From assembly GCF_002843175.1 (NCBI RefSeq), contig NZ_PJEO01000021.1:1-48444 (forward strand): a stretch of DNA of 48,444 bases, written 5' to 3'. The position numbers were made by a program, and so were the translations under genes. Below the pieces are notes generated by a model that was given only the letters and a program-made list of their open reading frames with translations, was not told the DNA's origin and made no database searches. Shown here piece by piece: positions 44,503 to 48,444 of the stretch; position 1 is the stretch's first letter; each line of letters opens with the position of its first letter. Origin of the DNA: Confluentibacter flavum. Its GTDB lineage: Bacteria > Bacteroidota > Bacteroidia > Flavobacteriales > Flavobacteriaceae.

Positions 44503-44534
44503 TTTGAAAGAAATAAAAAAGGGTTCTATATTTG
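44503..44534 (+). promoter_or_regulatory. Promoter of tRNA-Ser
   Basis: TTTG (44503-44506), a 20-nt spacer and TATATTTG (44527-44534) match the Bacteroidota consensus. The tRNA begins 40 bp downstream. Confidence 0.7.
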
Positions 44535-44574
44535 CACCCGCATTCAGCGAATAGCTGATGAGACATGCTTTTTT

Positions 44575-44659
44575 GGAGAAATGGCAGAGCGGTCGAATGC
44601 GGCAGTCTTGAAAACTGTTGAGGGTCACACCTCCGGGGGTTCGAATCCCTCTTTCTCCG
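44575..44659 (+). tRNA. tRNA-Ser (anticodon UGA)
   Basis: GGAGAAA (44575-44581) pairs with TTTCTCC (44652-44658), with G as discriminator base. The anticodon loop CTTGAAA gives TGA. GGTTCGAATCC forms the T arm, and a long variable arm is present, as in serine tRNAs. CCA is not encoded. The gene is followed at once by an integrative element, and the 3' end is the likely attachment site. Confidence 0.95.
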
Positions 44660-44682
44660 CTGGGAATGTATCAAATTCCACT

Positions 44683-44715
44683 AAAACCCTGTAAATTAAA
44701 TGTTTACAGGGTTTT
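44683..44715. terminator. rho-independent terminator after tRNA-Ser
   Basis: AAAACCCTGTAAA and TTTACAGGGTTTT form a 13-bp perfect stem with a 7-nt loop, followed by T-rich sequence. It separates the tRNA from the integrase gene. Confidence 0.9.
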
Positions 44716-44768
44716 TAATTTTATTCAATATCAAATAAAACCATAAAATGTCAAATAAAAAGTGCGGG

Positions 44769-44909
44769 ATTCGGTGCGTATTTTTTAAAAATTATTTTAC
44801 GCACCGAATGACTACTTTAATCACTGTAATACAGATACTTACATCCATTTTAAAAGTATCATAATTAATAATTTTTTTGTATATTTAGCGTACATAAAAA
44901 ATACGCACC
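44769..44909. repeat. Three copies of GGTGCGTA around the integrase promoter
   Basis: ATTCGGTGCGTA (44769-44780) and TACGCACCGAAT (44798-44809) are a perfect 12-bp inverted pair. A third copy directly before the integrase ATG, TAAAAAATACGCACC (44895-44909), is the exact inverse of GGTGCGTATTTTTTA (44773-44787). A possible -7 box TATATTTA (44880-44887) lies between. These may be recombinase arm sites or an autoregulatory operator. Confidence 0.6.
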
Positions 44910-44910
44910 T

Positions 44911-46161
44911 ATGCAAACTACATTCTCCATCCTATTCTACCCACGAGGAAATGACATTGACAAAAACGGTTATGCGCCCATATATGCACGAATCACTGTA
45001 AATGGTAAGAGAAGTGAGTTTAGTATAAGGCGTAAAGTGCAATTAACGCGATGGAATTCTGATGCAGGTAAAATAAGAGGCACTACTCCAGATGTTAGGG
45101 AATTGAACAAATATTTACTCTCAATAGAACTCAAGATTAATAAAATTCAAGAACAGCTATCTGAAAATAACATTTTGATTACTGCAGAAAAAATCAAAAA
45201 CGTCTACTTAGGAAAAAATAGCAATCAAAAGATGCTTTTGGCAATTTTTCAAGAACACAATGATCAAGTTAATGAATTAATTGGCAAAGATTTTTCAGCA
45301 GGAACAGTGGAACGCTATAAAACGGCAATGAAGCATGTTACTGATTATATACTAAAAGAGTATCAAGTTAAAGATATTCCTGTTAGAGAAGTAGATCTTA
45401 AGTTTATTACTGGATTTGAATATTATCTAAAAACTACAAGAAACTGTGCTCACAATTCAGCAATTAAATACATAACGAATTTTAAAAAAATCATTCGCAT
45501 TGCCTATGCCAATGACTGGATTAGCAAAGACCCATTTATCCATTGGAAAGCCAAACTTAAAATTGTGGACAGGGAATTTTTAACTAGTGACGAAATTCAA
45601 AGGATTGTTGAAAAAGATTTTTCAACTGACCGATTGAACCAAGTTAAGGACATCTTTATTTTTAGTTGCTTTACTGGGTTGGCCTATGCAGATGTAAAAA
45701 AGCTTACCAAAAATGATATTGTTATTGGTATTGATGGCCAAAATTGGATTAAAACCAAAAGAACAAAAACAGATACAAGAAGTAATATTCCTATTCTTTC
45801 AATCCCACAGGCAATTATTGATAAATACGAAGTACATCAGGAATCTTTGGACACTGAACTTTTGCTTCCTGTTTTAAGCAACCAAAAAATGAATGCTTAT
45901 CTCAAAGAAATTGCAGATTTATGTGAAATAAATAAAAATCTAACATTTCATTTAGCACGTCACACCTTTGCAACTACTGTAACTCTTACCAATGGAGTTC
46001 CTATTGAATCCGTAAGCAAAATGTTGGGGCATAAATCTTTGAGGACGACACAACACTATGCTAAAATCATTGATAAAAAAGTAAGTGAAGATATGAATGC
46101 CTTGAGATTGAAAATGGATGCTATTGAACAAAACAATGCAAAAAAATCCATAAATCAATAA
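44911..46161 (+). CDS. Tyrosine recombinase/integrase
   Basis: A 416-residue integrase. The N-terminal arm-binding region (about 1-100) starts FSILFYPRGNDIDKNGYAPI, typical of Bacteroidota integrases; a SAM-like core-binding domain follows (about 105-205). The catalytic domain has His-347 and Arg-350 in HLARHTFATT, His-374 in LGHKSLRTTQHY and the nucleophile Tyr-383. The place of the first catalytic arginine reads FTGLAYAD, with Ala-258 where many relatives have Arg. Loss of this Arg is known in the CTnDOT integrase, so the protein may still work. Confidence 0.94.
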   Translation: MQTTFSILFYPRGNDIDKNGYAPIYARITVNGKRSEFSIRRKVQLTRWNSDAGKIRGTTPDVRELNKYLLSIELKINKIQEQLSENNILITAEKIKNVYLGKNSNQKMLLAIFQEHNDQVNELIGKDFSAGTVERYKTAMKHVTDYILKEYQVKDIPVREVDLKFITGFEYYLKTTRNCAHNSAIKYITNFKKIIRIAYANDWISKDPFIHWKAKLKIVDREFLTSDEIQRIVEKDFSTDRLNQVKDIFIFSCFTGLAYADVKKLTKNDIVIGIDGQNWIKTKRTKTDTRSNIPILSIPQAIIDKYEVHQESLDTELLLPVLSNQKMNAYLKEIADLCEINKNLTFHLARHTFATTVTLTNGVPIESVSKMLGHKSLRTTQHYAKIIDKKVSEDMNALRLKMDAIEQNNAKKSINQ

Positions 46162-46463
46162 GTTAATTAAAGTCGCATCGATATAATATTCAGCCCTTTT
46201 AAATCCGAAAATCGATTAAAACCTTTGTTTTTATTGTTAATAACCCATAATCTTCCCAAAAACCGCGTTTTTTTGGTCATTTAGTTTCATGCTAAATGAT
46301 GCCAAGTTTTATCAATTAAAATGTTTTTATTTTATTGTCATAAAAATTGGTTTATTTTAATTTAATATACTGTATATCAGTTATTTGTGAATAACTAATT
46401 AATTTTTTTTCTTCTATCAACAGCCCCGTTTTATACCTTTATTACCATAATCCCATAAGGGAT

Positions 46464-46481
46464 AACAAAAGCGCTTTTGTT
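46464..46481. promoter_or_regulatory. 18-bp perfect palindrome before the HTH gene
   Basis: AACAAAAGCGCTTTTGTT is a perfect palindrome 28 bp before the HTH gene start; TACCTTTA (46434-46441) is a possible -7 box just upstream. It may be an operator for the HTH protein. The rest of the 347-bp gap (46162-46508) is AT-rich, with TATACTGTATA (46366-46376) as another small palindrome and no gene. Confidence 0.45.
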
Positions 46482-46508
46482 CATTTTATTAACCTAAAAA
46501 CAATAAAA

Positions 46509-46796
46509 ATGGACACTATTTTAATACTGGAACGATTGGATCGTTTAGAAAAACTACTTATAGGAAGCAAAGAAGTATTGACCTTTGATGAAGCCAGTGA
46601 TTACACGGGTATATCCAGAAGTTATCTTTACAAGCTCACAGCTTCCGGAAAGATTCCACACTCCAAACCCAACGGTAAAATGGTCTTTTTTGATAAAAAG
46701 AAGCTTGTGGATTGGCTGCTTCAACATAAGCGAGAACCCAGAATGGAAATAAAGGACAACGCCCAAGCTGGTAATCTGGCGAATAAGCATACTTAA
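46509..46796 (+). CDS. HTH excisionase-like DNA-binding protein
   Basis: A 95-residue protein with a helix-turn-helix of the MerR/excisionase type: EVLTFDEASDYTGISRSYLY, then KLTASGKIPHSKPNGKMVFF and a final DKKKLVDWLLQHKREP. In Bacteroidota elements this small gene between the integrase and replication genes often acts as an excisionase or a local regulator. Which of the two applies here cannot be told. Confidence 0.87.
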   Translation: MDTILILERLDRLEKLLIGSKEVLTFDEASDYTGISRSYLYKLTASGKIPHSKPNGKMVFFDKKKLVDWLLQHKREPRMEIKDNAQAGNLANKHT

Positions 46797-46866
46797 ACTT
46801 TTATAAAGCAACAGCAAACAAGTCCAACTAGTTGCCGTGACTTCCCATGGCACAAAAACACTTCTT

Positions 46867-48072
46867 ATGAAACAGATACCCTATATACGAGTGGGCACGT
46901 CCTATTACAAACGTGTCAAGGCCCCAACCATAGCCGGCCACTTCAACGAGATCCTAGTGCACTGGAATATGGAAACCATCAAACAAGATCATGGCAAAGA
47001 CCATTTGAGTAAAATCCCAAAATATGATGGCTTTACCTGTATTCCAAGCCATATAGAATTTAAACAGGAATATTTGGGTTTTTACAATATCTACTCCCCT
47101 TTGGGCAAAGTGCCCAAAGAGGGAGACGTTACCTTATCTCTAAAATTTACAAAACACATCTTTGGTAAACATTATGAATTGGGCTTGGACTATTTACAAT
47201 TATTGTATCTAAAACCTATTCAGGTACTACCAATATTATGCTTGGTATCCAAGGAACGTTCCACAGGAAAAAGCACCTTTTTAAAATGGCTCAAGGAAAT
47301 CTTTGAGAACAACCTGACCTATCTGACCAATGACAGTTTTAGCAGCCAGTTCAATGCCGATTGGGCAAACAAGCTGTTGATATGTATTGACGAAGTCCTG
47401 TTTAATAAGGAGGAACTTACTGAGCGCATCAAATACCTCAGTACCACCAATATCAACAAGCTAGAAGCTAAGGGCAAGGACAAACGTGAGGTCGAGTTCT
47501 TTGGCAAGTTTATCCTTTGCAGTAACAATGAAGAAAGCTTTATTAAAATTGATGCCAATGAAACCCGGTTTTGGGTAATCAAAGTACCGGTTCTGGAAGA
47601 AGAACATACCAACTACTTGGAAAAATTAATTGAAGAAATCCCAGCCTTCCTTTATTATCTAGCAAACAGGAAAATAAGTTCAAAACACTTAACACGTATG
47701 TGGTTCACTGCCCAACAAATAAAGACAACCGCCTTAACAAAATTGGTACAGAACAATCGGAATAGGGTTGAAAAGGAACTGGCAAGTATTCTGATGGGGG
47801 TGATTGAAAAATTTGATTTGGAAGCCGTTGATCTATGCCCAATGGATGCACTGTTGGCACTTAACAAGACGCGGGTGAAAACCGATCTTACCCAACTGCG
47901 GAGACTGCTGAAGAAGGATTGGAAACTGGATAATCAGGACAACTCCAACAGCTACCAAAAATTCGTGATCTGGAGTGATGGCGATATCGCCTTGGCGGAT
48001 GCCAAGGGACGCTATTTTACGGTAGATAAAACATTTTTGACCCAAAATTTTGATGATTTGATGACAGAGTGA
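46867..48072 (+). CDS. Primase-helicase-like replication protein (P-loop ATPase)
   Basis: From the ATG at 46867 the product is 401 residues and begins MKQIPYIRVGTSYYKRV; a GTG ten codons earlier is in frame but less likely. The Walker A-like motif is VSKERSTGKSTFLKWLKEIF, followed by a Walker B-like LLICIDEVLFN and FILCSNNEESFIKID, a sensor-like segment ending in TRFWVIKVP. This layout fits superfamily 3-type helicases of the D5/DUF5906 kind used by phages and integrative elements. It likely unwinds the element's origin during replication. The N-terminal part (about 1-120) is family-specific. Confidence 0.8.
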   Translation: MKQIPYIRVGTSYYKRVKAPTIAGHFNEILVHWNMETIKQDHGKDHLSKIPKYDGFTCIPSHIEFKQEYLGFYNIYSPLGKVPKEGDVTLSLKFTKHIFGKHYELGLDYLQLLYLKPIQVLPILCLVSKERSTGKSTFLKWLKEIFENNLTYLTNDSFSSQFNADWANKLLICIDEVLFNKEELTERIKYLSTTNINKLEAKGKDKREVEFFGKFILCSNNEESFIKIDANETRFWVIKVPVLEEEHTNYLEKLIEEIPAFLYYLANRKISSKHLTRMWFTAQQIKTTALTKLVQNNRNRVEKELASILMGVIEKFDLEAVDLCPMDALLALNKTRVKTDLTQLRRLLKKDWKLDNQDNSNSYQKFVIWSDGDIALADAKGRYFTVDKTFLTQNFDDLMTE

Positions 48073-48246
48073 AAAACCTACTGTATTTGTTGAACTAAAG
48101 CCGTCATCATTTATTCATCATTTTGTCATCAAAAAAAATAATGATGACAGTATAATACTTTAAAAAACCAAGAATGATGAAATGATGACATTTTGATGAT
48201 TTGGAAAACCTAATGTTTATAAGGCTTTACAAGTGAAATCATCAAA
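48048..48246. repeat. Iteron-like TCATCA/TGATGA cluster, candidate origin
   Basis: TCATCA occurs at 48104, 48115 and 48126, exactly 11 bp apart. The inverse TGATGA occurs at 48051, 48059, 48142, 48175, 48183 and 48194. TTTTGATGATTTG is repeated directly at 48048 and 48191, and TTTGATGATTT (48192-48202) pairs with AAATCATCAAA (48236-48246). TGTCATCA (48124) pairs with TGATGACA (48142). The cluster begins in the last codons of the helicase gene and fills the 207-bp gap before the primase gene. Confidence 0.6.
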
Positions 48247-48279
48247 TCATTAAAAAAACACCTAAAAAAACATTGGCTT

Positions 48280-48444
48280 ATGAAAAGAAAAATAAATTGT
48301 GAAACAGCCCGTAATTTTTCAGTGGAAAAGGCACTGGAAAAATTAGGGCACTTTCCCAATCGGACAACGGAGAAAGAAGCTTGGTTTCTGAGTCCTTTCA
48401 GGTCAGAAACCCAAGCCTCTTTCAAGGTCTCCAGAACCAAGAAC
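48280..48444 (+). CDS. CHC2/Toprim-type primase, 5' part only
   Basis: The first 55 codons of a gene cut by the right edge. It reads MKRKINCETARNFSVEKALE, then a conserved-looking AWFLSPFRSETQASFKVSRT. This start is typical of Bacteroidota element proteins with a CHC2 zinc-finger and a Toprim primase domain, though no zinc ligand beyond Cys-7 is yet visible. The preceding helicase-like gene and iterons agree with a replication role. Confidence 0.65.
   Translation, partial: MKRKINCETARNFSVEKALEKLGHFPNRTTEKEAWFLSPFRSETQASFKVSRTKN

Larger units (their letters stand above)
44660..48444 (+). mobile_element. Left end of an integrative element at tRNA-Ser (continues past the window)
   Basis: Immediately after the tRNA come a tyrosine recombinase, an excisionase-like HTH protein, a P-loop helicase-like replication protein, an iteron-like region and a CHC2-type primase start, all on one strand. 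This is the usual opening of Bacteroidota integrative and mobilisable elements. The far attachment site and any relaxase or cargo lie beyond base 48444, so mobility cannot be judged. Confidence 0.8.

Noticed and set aside
44660-48444. Second attachment site of the tRNA-Ser element
   Set aside because: No second copy of the tRNA 3' end was seen in the window; it must lie further right if present.

Overview
The window looks like a chromosome segment from a low-GC member of the Flavobacteriaceae (Bacteroidota). The grounds are PorQ of the type IX secretion system next to cmk, a peroxiredoxin/thioredoxin/DUF6952 operon, a DagK-FtsK-LolA-LptF/G-RibB block, Bacteroidota-type promoters (TTTG, 19-20 nt, TAnnTTTG) and MutS2 without an Smr domain. 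I cannot name the genus.

Layout. 1-1304: an IS3-family insertion sequence, cut by the left edge, inserted just beyond the rpsA terminator. 1409-22917: a mostly housekeeping stretch (rpsA, a LysM protein, cmk-porQ, lon, a rhomboid protease, a lipid A-type acyltransferase, an alpha/beta hydrolase lipoprotein, glmM, an AcpH-like protein, an unknown membrane protein, an ArsC-like protein, a HAD phosphatase, prfB, an MG2/plug-type surface protein, sppA, mutS2). 22918-24847: a small accessory insertion with two unknown genes. Both stop codons are followed by the same short sequence, and the 3' end carries a large imperfect palindrome, so it resembles gene cassettes. One gene encodes a membrane protein that could be an abortive-infection-type defence protein and has an apparent one-base frameshift. 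24848-44364: core genes again (nitronate monooxygenase-like, two small lipoproteins, dnaK, sdaA, panB, an RluA-type pseudouridine synthase, nhaC, the Prx-Trx-DUF6952 operon, a deleted tpx remnant, dagK-ftsK-lolA-lptF/G-ribB, a DegT aminotransferase, a nitroreductase). 44575-44659: tRNA-Ser(UGA). 44660 to the right edge: the start of an integrative element with a tyrosine recombinase, an excisionase-like HTH protein, a P-loop primase-helicase-like protein, a repeat cluster that may be an origin, and a partial CHC2-type primase.

How the genes work together. cmk/porQ, arsC/HAD/prfB, Prx/Trx/DUF6952 and ftsK/lolA/lptF-G/ribB look like operons from spacing and orientation. LolA, the LptF/G permease and the acyltransferase serve the outer membrane. 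DnaK, Lon, SppA and the rhomboid handle protein quality and membrane proteolysis. The Prx-Trx pair handles peroxide beside a collapsed tpx gene.

Most interesting non-coding structure: (i) heptamer tandem repeats, with the same unit at two distant loci; (ii) dispersed REP-like palindromes that begin GTCA, two of them nested inside what looks like the lon terminator; (iii) the cassette-like palindrome beside mutS2; (iv) an in-frame internal deletion of tpx leaving a 36-codon ORF; (v) three copies of GGTGCGTA around the integrase promoter and an iteron-like TCATCA/TGATGA cluster in the integrative element. No rRNA gene or CRISPR array was seen.
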